The position numbers and the translations under genes are program-made. The notes beneath the pieces were generated by a model, which did no database searches, was not told the origin of the DNA, and saw only the letters and a list, made by a program, of their open reading frames with translations. A stretch of 64,000 nt of DNA from Bradyrhizobium japonicum USDA 6. GTDB lineage: Bacteria > Pseudomonadota > Alphaproteobacteria > Rhizobiales > Xanthobacteraceae. Shown one piece after another: positions 57,386 to 64,000 of the stretch (positions are counted from its first letter, which is position 1; every line of letters starts with the position of its first letter). The stretch is taken from positions 5,062,001-5,126,000 of the forward strand of contig NC_017249.1 in NCBI RefSeq assembly GCF_000284375.1, read 5' to 3'.

Positions 57386-58303
57386 ATGAATGAAATCGAT
57401 TTACGTCGGTTCGACCTCAACCTGCTGGTCGTGTTCGATGTTCTGATGGTCGAGCGCAGCGTTACCCGCGCGGCCGAGCGGCTGGGGCGGACGCAGTCGG
57501 CGATCAGCCATTCGCTATCCCGGCTGCGCAGCCAGTTCGGCGACCCGCTGCTGGTCAAGGGCGGGGTGCGGATGCAGCCGACGGCGTTCGCGCTCGATCT
57601 GATCGAGCAGGCGCGGCCGATGCTGAGCGGCATTCAGCGCGCGCTGTCGCCGACGCAGGTGTTTGATCCAGCGGATTCACAGCGCGTGTTCAGGCTCGCG
57701 GTGCCTGATTTTGCGCTCGCGCTGTTTGCCGAACTGCTCGCGCGGGTGCGCAAGGAGGCGCCGTTGGTGTCGGTCGAGTGGACCACGCCACGCGCGCCGA
57801 CCCTGCTTGACGTCGCGGAGGGCCAGGTCGACCTCGCGATCTTGCCGTCGGAACTGCAATGGCCGCAGAGCGTGGCGGGCGAGGCGATCGGGGCGCTGGG
57901 TTGGCGCTGCTTCGGCCGGCGCGATCATCCGGCATTCTCGGCATGGGGGCCCGCGAACTGGGCGCGCTGGCCGCATCTTGCGGTACGGATCGGCGACAAT
58001 GTGAGAAGCCCGGTCAACGTTGCCGCCGCAGCCGCCGGCCTGACGCGGACGATTGCCGGATGGGTGCCGCATTTTCCTGCGATCGCGCCGATCCTGGCCC
58101 GGTCCGATCTGTTGGCGACGCTGCCGTCGGCGGCTATGGCGGATGTGGTCGACGCTTACGATCTTGCGAGCATGGAGGTTCCGTTTGCGATTGCGCCGCT
58201 GCCGCATGCGATGGTGTGGTGCAGCGGCCGCAGCCGCGATCCCGGCATGATCTGGTTGCGCGACCGGCTCCGTCCGATCGCCAGACGCACTTTCGCCGTT
58301 TAG
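57386..58303 (+). CDS. LysR-family transcriptional regulator
   Basis: 305 residues. [23 protein letters not shown], then [27 protein letters not shown]-terminal substrate domain with [21 protein letters not shown]. No ribosome site is obvious before ATG 57386. Divergent from the NTF2-like gene; queA follows 13 bases downstream. Confidence 0.9.
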   Translation: MNEIDLRRFDLNLLVVFDVLMVERSVTRAAERLGRTQSAISHSLSRLRSQFGDPLLVKGGVRMQPTAFALDLIEQARPMLSGIQRALSPTQVFDPADSQRVFRLAVPDFALALFAELLARVRKEAPLVSVEWTTPRAPTLLDVAEGQVDLAILPSELQWPQSVAGEAIGALGWRCFGRRDHPAFSAWGPANWARWPHLAVRIGDNVRSPVNVAAAAAGLTRTIAGWVPHFPAIAPILARSDLLATLPSAAMADVVDAYDLASMEVPFAIAPLPHAMVWCSGRSRDPGMIWLRDRLRPIARRTFAV

Positions 58304-58316
58304 AAGCACAGGACAC

Positions 58317-59390
58317 ATGCGTACTGATCTCTTCGACTTCGAGCTTCCTCCAGAACGGATCGCGTTGCGCCCGGCGAGCCCGCGCGACTCCGCGAAGATG
58401 CTGGTCGTGGAAGGTGGCGCGCTGCGTGACCAGCTCATTTCCGAGCTGCCGCAATGGCTGAAGCCGGGCGACCAGCTCGTCGTCAACGATACCAAGGTGA
58501 TCGCGGCGCAGCTCAAGGGCCGCCGCATCGGCCGCGAGACCGAACCCAAGATCGAGGCGACGCTGATCAAGCGCCTCGACGGCTCGCGCTGGCAGGCGCT
58601 GGTGAAGCCGGCGAAGAAACTCACAGCCGGTGACCGCATCCGCTTCGGCAATGAGGGCAAGGTCTGCCTGCTCGGCCATCTCGACGCCGAGGTCGAGGCC
58701 AAGGGCACCGATGGTGAGGTGACACTGTCATTCTCGTTTCACGGCCCGGCGCTGGATCAGGCGATCGAAGATCTCGGCAGCCCGCCGCTGCCGCCCTATA
58801 TCGCCTCGAAGCGCACGCCCGACGATCAGGACCTCGCGGACTACCAGACCATGTTCGCGGCGAACGAAGGCGCCGTCGCGGCGCCCACCGCGGGCCTGCA
58901 TTTCACCCCGGCGCTGGAGCAGGCGCTGCGCGACCGCGGCGTCGGCATCAACCACATCACGTTGCACGTCGGGGCAGGGACCTTTCTGCCGGTGAAGGTG
59001 GACGACACCGAAGGCCACAAGATGCATGCCGAATGGGGCACGATCTCCGCCGAGACGGCGGAGCGGCTCAACACCGCACGGCAGAATGGCGGCCGCATCA
59101 TCGCCGTCGGCACGACGTCACTGAGGCTGCTCGAAAGCGCGGCCAGCGAGGACGGCACCATCCAGCCGTTCGCGGCCGAGACGTCGATCTTCATCACCCC
59201 CGGCTATCGGTTCCGTGCGGTCGATATCCTGCTGACCAATTTCCATTTGCCGAAGTCGACGCTGTTCATGCTGGTGTCGGCGTTCTCCGGGCTCGAGGCG
59301 ATGCAGCAGGCGTATGCGCACGCGATCGCGAAAGGGTACCGGTTCTATTCGTACGGGGATGCGTGCTTGTTGTTTCGCGCGGAGCCGTAG
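58317..59390 (+). CDS. queA: S-adenosylmethionine:tRNA ribosyltransferase-isomerase
   Basis: 357-residue QueA, which forms epoxyqueuosine in tRNA from [24 protein letters not shown] at the start, [29 protein letters not shown] and [18 protein letters not shown]. The stop codon overlaps a dispersed repeat. tgt, the other queuosine gene present, begins 4.5 kb downstream, at 63907. Confidence 0.96.
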   Translation: MRTDLFDFELPPERIALRPASPRDSAKMLVVEGGALRDQLISELPQWLKPGDQLVVNDTKVIAAQLKGRRIGRETEPKIEATLIKRLDGSRWQALVKPAKKLTAGDRIRFGNEGKVCLLGHLDAEVEAKGTDGEVTLSFSFHGPALDQAIEDLGSPPLPPYIASKRTPDDQDLADYQTMFAANEGAVAAPTAGLHFTPALEQALRDRGVGINHITLHVGAGTFLPVKVDDTEGHKMHAEWGTISAETAERLNTARQNGGRIIAVGTTSLRLLESAASEDGTIQPFAAETSIFITPGYRFRAVDILLTNFHLPKSTLFMLVSAFSGLEAMQQAYAHAIAKGYRFYSYGDACLLFRAEP

Positions 59391-59512
59391 GGTGGGCAAA
59401 GGCGCGTAGCGCCGTGCCCACCCTCTATCCGCATATTTCAGGTCGATTGGTGGGCACGCTTCCGCCTTCGCTCTTCGAGCTACGGCGGACAAGTCGCTTT
59501 GCCCACCCTACG
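59386..59512. repeat. dispersed inverted repeat overlapping the queA stop
   Basis: Arms CGTAGGGTGGGCAAAG (59386-59401) and CTTTGCCCACCCTACG (59497-59512), perfect over 16 bases, around a 95-base centre. The left arm supplies the last bases and stop codon of queA. The right arm ends 8 bases before the asd stop. Likely also acts between the convergent genes. Confidence 0.8.
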
Positions 59513-59519
59513 AGACCAG

Positions 59520-60545
59520 TTACGCCATCACCCGCTGCGGCAACAACTCCGCGATCTGCACCGCGTTCAGCGCGGCGCCCTTGAGCAGCTGGTCCGCCGC
59601 CACGAACATCGAGATCGAATGCCCTGAGGGGTCGCTGAGATCCTTGCGGATGCGGCCGACCAGGACGTCGTCCTGGCCCGAAGCGTCGATCGGCATCGGG
59701 AAGTAGTTCTTCACGCGGTCGTCGACGAGCTTCACGCCGGGCGCCTGCGCCATGATGGCACGGACCTGGTCCTCGGTGATCGGCTTCTCGCATTCGAAGG
59801 TGATGGCCTCGCAATGGGCGCGCAGCACCGGCACGCGCACGCAGGTGACGCCGATCGCGATCTTCTCGTCCTCGAAGATCTTGCGGGTTTCCTTGATGAC
59901 CTTGGTCTCTTCGTCGTTGTAGCCGGTCTCGGGATCGACGGCGGTGTTGTGGTTGAAGAGATTGAAGGCGTAGGGGTGCGGCATCACCTTGGGCGTATAG
60001 ACCTGCCCGTTGAGATTGGCGCGGGTGGACTCGACGAGCTCGTCCATCGCGGCGGCGCCGGCGCCCGAGGCCGCCTGGTAGGTCGAGATGATGACGCGCT
60101 TGATGCGGTTCTTCTGGTGGATCGGCCAGAGCGGCACCAGCGCGGTGATCGCGGCGCAGTTCGGGTTCGCAATGATGCCCTTGTGGTCGCGGATGCGGTT
60201 GGCGTTGATCTCGGGGATCACCAGCGGGACGTTGGGGTCCATCCGGAAGGCGGAGGAGTTGTCGACCACGACGGCGCCGGCCTTGACGGCGATTGGCGCG
60301 AACTTCTTGGAGATGCTGCCGCCGGCCGAGAACAGCGCGATGTCGACGCCCTCGAAGGCGCGCTCGGTGAGCTCCTCAATGACGACGTCCTGGCCGCGGA
60401 ACGACACCGTCTTGCCGGCCGAGCGGGCGCTTGCGAGTGCCTTGAGCTTGCCAACGCGAAAGCCGCGCTTGTCCATGGTGGCGATGAATTCGGCGCCCAC
60501 CGCACCGGTGACGCCGACAATTGCGACGACGGGATCGTTACTCAC
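59520..60545 (-). CDS. asd: aspartate-semialdehyde dehydrogenase
   Basis: 341-residue NADPH enzyme making aspartate semialdehyde, the branch point to lysine, threonine and methionine. I start it at GTG 60545 because the upstream ATG (60557) codes through the ribosome site GGAGGAG itself. NADP loop GVTGAVGAEF, catalytic C130 in NPNC, acid/base His in RAHCEAITFE. It is preceded by a Thr/Lys-rich leader and an intrinsic terminator, indicating attenuation by threonine/lysine supply. Confidence 0.96.
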   Translation of the reverse strand: MSNDPVVAIVGVTGAVGAEFIATMDKRGFRVGKLKALASARSAGKTVSFRGQDVVIEELTERAFEGVDIALFSAGGSISKKFAPIAVKAGAVVVDNSSAFRMDPNVPLVIPEINANRIRDHKGIIANPNCAAITALVPLWPIHQKNRIKRVIISTYQAASGAGAAAMDELVESTRANLNGQVYTPKVMPHPYAFNLFNHNTAVDPETGYNDEETKVIKETRKIFEDEKIAIGVTCVRVPVLRAHCEAITFECEKPITEDQVRAIMAQAPGVKLVDDRVKNYFPMPIDASGQDDVLVGRIRKDLSDPSGHSISMFVAADQLLKGAALNAVQIAELLPQRVMA

Positions 60546-60576
60546 ATTCTCCTCCATTGCATTGAGCTGAAGACAA

Positions 60577-60606
60577 CAAAAAAGCCCCGGACCAGAGGTC
60601 GGAGCT
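60577..60606 (-). terminator. attenuator terminator upstream of asd
   Basis: On the minus strand AGCTCCGACC-TCT-GGTCCGGGGCT (10 pairs, one G-U, one bulged base) followed by TTTTTT. It lies between the Thr-rich leader and asd, 31 bases before the asd start. The 5' arm includes CGACCT (60596-60601 on the plus strand as AGGTCG), complementary to AGGTCG at the leader stop (60635-60640), a possible antiterminator pairing. Confidence 0.75.
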
Positions 60607-60638
60607 TCGGTAGAGTGGATTGCGTTTAAGTCGACGAC

Positions 60639-60710
60639 CTACGCGCGCACGCCTCCCCGGGCCCCGAAGGCCGTGGTGGTTTTAGTCGTGCGTTTGGTGG
60701 TCGTGAACAT
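60639..60710 (-). CDS. Thr/Lys-rich leader peptide of the asd attenuator
   Basis: A 23-codon frame, ATG 60710 to TAG 60639, encoding MFTTTKRTTKTTTAFGAR then GGVRA. Eight of codons 3-13 are Thr (ACC, ACG, ACT) and two are Lys. The layout matches classical leaders such as thrL: peptide, then 32 bases, then an intrinsic terminator, then the biosynthetic gene. The stop codon overlaps the proposed antiterminator strand. No strong ribosome site is visible before the ATG, which is the main weakness. Confidence 0.7.
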   Translation of the reverse strand: MFTTTKRTTKTTTAFGARGGVRA

Positions 60711-60775
60711 GGCGGCGACTTATGCGGGAGAGTTTGGCGCCCGTCAATGGCTTTTCGGCGGGATTGTGGCCGCCG

Positions 60776-61378
60776 CTATTTCGCCCGGGCGCCCGGCGGC
60801 TCCAGGATGACCTCCTTGAGGTTGTCGCCGCTGATGACGACGATCGCGAAATTCAGCCGGCCGCGTTCGCGCACCAGTCCGCCGCTGATTGCCTTGCCCG
60901 AGGCCGCACGTTCGGCGACGTGCACGGCATCCGCAAGGCGGTGCTTGATGGCACCGAGCGCCGCGAGGTTGCTGCGGTCGTCGAGATCGAGCTCGGCGAG
61001 GGGGAGGGCGGCTTCGCCGCCGACGAGCTCGCCGGTGGCGGCATTGATGGTGTGGCGCCAGATACGGTCGTTGTGCAGGGTCTTCACCCGGTAGACCGGC
61101 ACACCGGAGGCTCCGTCGAAACTCACATCCGCCGTCGTGGCGCCGGCATGACGGGCTTCCGCAATCGCCATGGCCTGGCTGATCGAGATCGACGAGCTAC
61201 GGAATCGTTCGATTTCGCGACTGACCGCTTGGCGGTCTGCCTCGGCATCACCATCTGTGTCGCCGTGAAGCGCGGTCGGCGTGCCCGTGGTGACGATCGC
61301 CCGCGCCGGCGCGGCAAGGAGCAGCGCGGGCAAGGCGATCGCAAGTAATCGCGAGGTCAATCGTTTGGCTGTCGTCAT
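60776..61378 (-). CDS. exported PepSY-domain protein
   Basis: 200 residues from ATG 61378, with GAGGG upstream. The signal peptide ends ARA. Two PepSY-type units: SQAMAIAEARHAGATTADVSF with VYRVKTLHNDRIWRHTINAATGELVG, then AIKHRLADAVHVAERAASGKAIS with FAIVVISGDNLKEVILEP. PepSY domains bind or inhibit peptidases. Two operator-like palindromes shared with the patatin gene lie upstream. Confidence 0.82.
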   Translation of the reverse strand: MTTAKRLTSRLLAIALPALLLAAPARAIVTTGTPTALHGDTDGDAEADRQAVSREIERFRSSSISISQAMAIAEARHAGATTADVSFDGASGVPVYRVKTLHNDRIWRHTINAATGELVGGEAALPLAELDLDDRSNLAALGAIKHRLADAVHVAERAASGKAISGGLVRERGRLNFAIVVISGDNLKEVILEPPGARAK

Positions 61379-61524
61379 GCTCGAAACCCTCGGCCAGCGA
61401 GTGTGCCGGATGATCGTAAAGAATTCGCGGCCGACCTTGGGCATCGGCCGGCCGCGGAGCGTCGCAGCGGGCTGCACCCGGCACGGCGATCTTGGGCGGT
61501 ACGGACCACTTTGGGGCTGGTGAA

Positions 61525-61568
61525 AAAGCGGTCCGTATCGCTTATAACTAAACCATACCGTATCGTTT
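61525..61568 (-). promoter_or_regulatory. two TetR-type operator sites upstream of the PepSY gene
   Basis: AAACCATACCGTATCGTTT (61550-61568) is a 19-bp palindrome with one mismatch. AAAGCGGTCCGTATCGCTT (61525-61543), 25 bases away, shares its right half. The same 19-mer recurs upstream of the patatin gene (63765-63783). The TetR gene between the two places is the obvious candidate binder. Confidence 0.6.
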
Positions 61569-61629
61569 TGTTTTGGTCAATGACGCGGGCGTAACCTCCA
61601 GGGGGAAACGTCGCTACCTCACGGAATTG

Positions 61630-62373
61630 TCAGCGGGACGGGCGCCGCCGCTGGGTGCCCTTTGCGCTCTGGATGCGGTCTGCTGGTCCCAGCGCACCGG
61701 CCAGGAACAGCTTGATCGCCGCGCGCATGCGCTTCTCGGCGGCCTTCAGCTCCAGCGCCGTGCCGAACGTCGCCAGGCGGTGGGTGTGACCGACGACGAC
61801 GTCGAGGAACACTTCTGCCGCGATCGTGGTGTCGTCGACGTCGAGTGCGCCCTGCGCCACCAGATGGTCGAAGAAGCGGGCCGTGGTGGCGACGGCCTTC
61901 AGCCAGCCTTCCTCCTTGCCGAGCTTGGCGATGTCGGGGAAGTTGATGGCCTGTGACGTCATCATGCGGCTGAAGGCGACGGCATCGGGCCCGCAGGTGA
62001 AGGTCAGCATCTCGCGCCCGATCTCGACCAGCCGCTGCTCGACCGAAATGTCCGAGGCGCTGGAGAGCTGGGTCTCGGCGGCTGCCGATAGCGGCGCAAG
62101 CCAGCGCGCGATTTCGCGCCTCAGCACGGCGGCAAACAGGCCGCGTTTGTCCCCGTAACGGGAATAGACGGTGGGTTTGCTGACCCGGGCGGCTTCCGCC
62201 ACCGCGTCGAGCGAGGTCGCGTCGAAGCCGCGATCCAGGAACAGGCGGGTGGCGACCTCGATGAGCCGCTGATCGCGCTCGATCGCAGCGGTTTTCGTCG
62301 GACGGCCGCCGCGTGATTTCGGCACCTCGCGCCGTGGCGCCGCCGGTTTTGTCCTGGTCGCAGTCAATCCCAT
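61630..62373 (-). CDS. TetR-family transcriptional regulator
   Basis: 247 residues from ATG 62373 (AGGA upstream); ATG 62409 is an alternative. A basic N-terminal extension (RREVPKSRGGRPTKT), HTH RLIEVATRLFLDRGFDATSLD and AEAARVSKPTVYSRYGDKRGLF, then an AefR-like C-terminal ligand domain. It lies downstream of and codirectional with the patatin gene, and shares operator-like sequences with that gene and the PepSY gene. Confidence 0.9.
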   Translation of the reverse strand: MGLTATRTKPAAPRREVPKSRGGRPTKTAAIERDQRLIEVATRLFLDRGFDATSLDAVAEAARVSKPTVYSRYGDKRGLFAAVLRREIARWLAPLSAAAETQLSSASDISVEQRLVEIGREMLTFTCGPDAVAFSRMMTSQAINFPDIAKLGKEEGWLKAVATTARFFDHLVAQGALDVDDTTIAAEVFLDVVVGHTHRLATFGTALELKAAEKRMRAAIKLFLAGALGPADRIQSAKGTQRRRPSR

Positions 62374-62508
62374 GCCCAATGATTCCTGCGCGCTTCTAAT
62401 CGTCGTCATTTGCTCTATATCGCGCAGGAGCGGGGGCGTCATCGCGAATCTGGCCGAATTGGCCATATCGTCAACGGTTTCGGCACTGTCTCGTTCCGTC
62501 ACGAGAGA

Positions 62509-63690
62509 TCACGGCAGCTTTGAAGTCCAGGCCTGGCCGGAGGCAGCCTTCTCATATCCGTACTGATACAGCGCCCGCATATAGGCGGTGTCGAACCCTT
62601 CCGAAGGCGGCGCGGGATAATCGCGTGCGATGTAGGAGAGGTGGAAGCCGAGATTGTTGCGCTTGGCGAAATCATAGGTCGAGAAGATGATCGAGCGCGT
62701 CTGCGACTGGGTGATCGACGACAGGCTGCGCGAGGCGACGTCGATGGTGCTGTTGGACACGAGCTCGAAATTGCGTTCGATCTTCTTGTTGACGAGGATG
62801 TAGATGTTCATCCGCGCGTTGCCGGGCAGGCGGTCCTGGGAGAGCAGGGCTTCCGGCAGCGTCAGCACCGGCGCCGTCACGCCGCCGTCGACATGCATCT
62901 CCTGAAATCTGCGGCCCTGGCCTTCGGCGTCGATCATGATGGGCGGAAACACCAGGGGAATGCTGGCGGAGGCCGCCATCACGTCGCGAAACAGTTTGAG
63001 CGCCTCGGGTGTTCCGACCGCTGCGATCTTGCCCATGTCCCAGATGGCGGTCCGCTGGGTGTCGAGATCGGTGGTCACCACCAGCAGCTTTCGACCCCTG
63101 GCGTTTTCACGCGCGACCTGCGCCATGATCTCCGGCCCGACATAGCGGGCGACGAGCTCGCGCAGCCGCGTGTTGCCGAACAGGCCGGATCCGAACAGCA
63201 CGCGCATGATGCTGGGATCGTTCAGGAGGCTCTCGGCGATGCCGCTGGTGTAGACCTCCCTCAGCGTGTCGTCATATTGCGAGCCGAGGAACGCAAAAGG
63301 CGCGATCAGGCCGCCGGTGCTCACGCCCGAGACGACCGAGAAGGTGGGACGGGTTCTGGCAGCGGTCCAACCGCTCAGCACGCCGACGCCGTAGGCGCCG
63401 TCAGCGCCGCCGCCGGAGAGCGCCAGATAGGATTTCGTCGCGGTGCTGGTGTCCTTGTCGAATCTGAATTTCGTGACGGGCTCGTCGGCGTAGCGGCGCA
63501 AGCCGTCGATATCGAGCACGCGCGACGTGCTGGCCTCGGCGGAGGTATAGGGCGTGCGGGGCAAGGAGGTGCAGGCGCCGAGTGCCAGGCTGCACGCCAG
63601 AACCAGGAATCCGGTCAGGCGGACGCCTGTCTGTCTGATCCAGCCGCGCGAGGGGCCGGACATTTCGGTCGAACATGAAGCGGAGGGCAT
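62509..63690 (-). CDS. patatin-like phospholipase, predicted lipoprotein
   Basis: 393 residues from ATG 63690; ATG 63663 is equally possible and no start has a good ribosome site. The signal ends in lipobox LGAC (C40). The catalytic dyad of patatins is visible: oxyanion GGGADGAYG, nucleophile S124 in GVSTG, D268 in HVDGG. Predicted lipid acyl hydrolase facing the periplasm. A TetR-type operator lies 75-93 bases upstream. Confidence 0.9.
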   Translation of the reverse strand: MPSASCSTEMSGPSRGWIRQTGVRLTGFLVLACSLALGACTSLPRTPYTSAEASTSRVLDIDGLRRYADEPVTKFRFDKDTSTATKSYLALSGGGADGAYGVGVLSGWTAARTRPTFSVVSGVSTGGLIAPFAFLGSQYDDTLREVYTSGIAESLLNDPSIMRVLFGSGLFGNTRLRELVARYVGPEIMAQVARENARGRKLLVVTTDLDTQRTAIWDMGKIAAVGTPEALKLFRDVMAASASIPLVFPPIMIDAEGQGRRFQEMHVDGGVTAPVLTLPEALLSQDRLPGNARMNIYILVNKKIERNFELVSNSTIDVASRSLSSITQSQTRSIIFSTYDFAKRNNLGFHLSYIARDYPAPPSEGFDTAYMRALYQYGYEKAASGQAWTSKLP

Positions 63691-63764
63691 TGTCGGTGGC
63701 TGGCGATCACGCAAGTACTGCCGCCGGCAAAATTCACCGTGGCATCTCGTCCAACCCCGCGCAA

Positions 63765-63783
63765 AAACTACACGGTATCGTTT
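63765..63783 (-). promoter_or_regulatory. TetR-type operator upstream of the patatin gene
   Basis: AAACTACACGGTATCGTTT agrees at 16 of 19 positions with the site at 61550-61568, including the complete right half. Confidence 0.6.
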
Positions 63784-63906
63784 TGTTTGGCAAGCGAGCC
63801 GGGCGATCAAGTCGGCGTCAAATATGTCCCGGTCTGAACCACAAGCCGGCTCTGGCGTGGTCCGAGCGGGTTGATCAGCCTCTTCCGACACGCAATAAGC
63901 ACGACC

Positions 63907-64000
63907 ATGAATCTTCCCGACACCGGTCTACCCAATCATTTCGAACTGCTCGCCACCGATGGCGCCGCGCGCACCGGGCGCCTGACCACGCCGCACGGCG
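63907..64000 (+). CDS. tgt: queuine tRNA-ribosyltransferase, 5' end
   Basis: Only the first 31 residues are in the window. They end FELLATDGAARTGRLTTPHG, the typical N-terminal strand of Tgt (F-x-L-x-x-TDG-x-AR-x-G-x-L-x-T-x-HG), which inserts preQ1 in bacteria. Divergent from the patatin gene. With queA it makes two queuosine steps, here separated. Confidence 0.85.
   Translation, partial: MNLPDTGLPNHFELLATDGAARTGRLTTPHG

Overview
The window reads as a chromosomal segment of a high-GC alphaproteobacterium, most likely Bradyrhizobium or a close relative. The evidence is the product set and codon use, the secDF / Mth938 / phytoene-synthase-like block, LexA boxes of the alphaproteobacterial GAAC-N7-GAAC type, and several dispersed palindromic repeats of a kind I associate with Bradyrhizobium. 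It is mostly ordinary core genome broken by short accessory stretches. I see no phage, no intact insertion sequence, no CRISPR array, and no tRNA or rRNA gene.

Layout. 1-6.9 kb: tandem Tat-exported sulfatases (one cut by the left edge, two full length, plus a remnant of another copy), a periplasmic HAD phosphatase and an outer-membrane MetA-pathway-type protein. 7-12.7 kb: a DUF815 ATPase, then yajC-secD-secF with an Mth938 protein and a squalene/phytoene-synthase-like protein (bacterial counterparts of the complex I assembly factors NDUFAF3 and NDUFAF6). 12.7-20.6 kb: threonine ammonia-lyase, a class V aminotransferase, and a LysR / CoA-transferase / HMG-CoA-lyase-like / MFS catabolic module. 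20.6-30.9 kb: small secreted and stress-type proteins, trmFO with a downstream kinase fused to an acyl-CoA-synthetase-type C-terminal domain, two small GNAT paralogs and two broken genes. 31-43.8 kb: acyl-CoA synthetase plus a DUF296 protein, a five-repeat DUF1217 protein, an AAA ATPase, a repeat-rich non-coding stretch, SRPBCC and YVTN proteins, nucleoside hydrolase, a HAD hydrolase and uvrA. 44-49 kb: four tandem outer-membrane beta-barrel genes inserted between uvrA and ssb. 49-64 kb: gyrA, kup, coaD, two cyclophilins, a LysR regulator with a divergent NTF2-like gene, queA, asd with an upstream attenuator, a PepSY protein, a patatin lipoprotein and TetR unit, and the start of tgt.

How genes work together. 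uvrA and ssb each carry their own LexA box, so both look SOS controlled although the four barrel genes separate them. asd is preceded by a 23-codon leader with eight Thr and two Lys codons, then an intrinsic terminator and a possible antiterminator; this is a threonine/lysine attenuator and is the strongest candidate for an undescribed element here. The patatin/TetR unit and the PepSY gene share a 19-bp palindromic operator. The CoA-transferase, lyase and MFS genes overlap or abut and probably take up and cleave a branched dicarboxylic acid. queA and tgt of queuosine synthesis are separated by about 4.5 kb of unrelated genes.

Three coding regions (sulfatase 2, secF and a small secreted protein) each look one base short near their 3' part. 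They may be real mutations or sequence errors.
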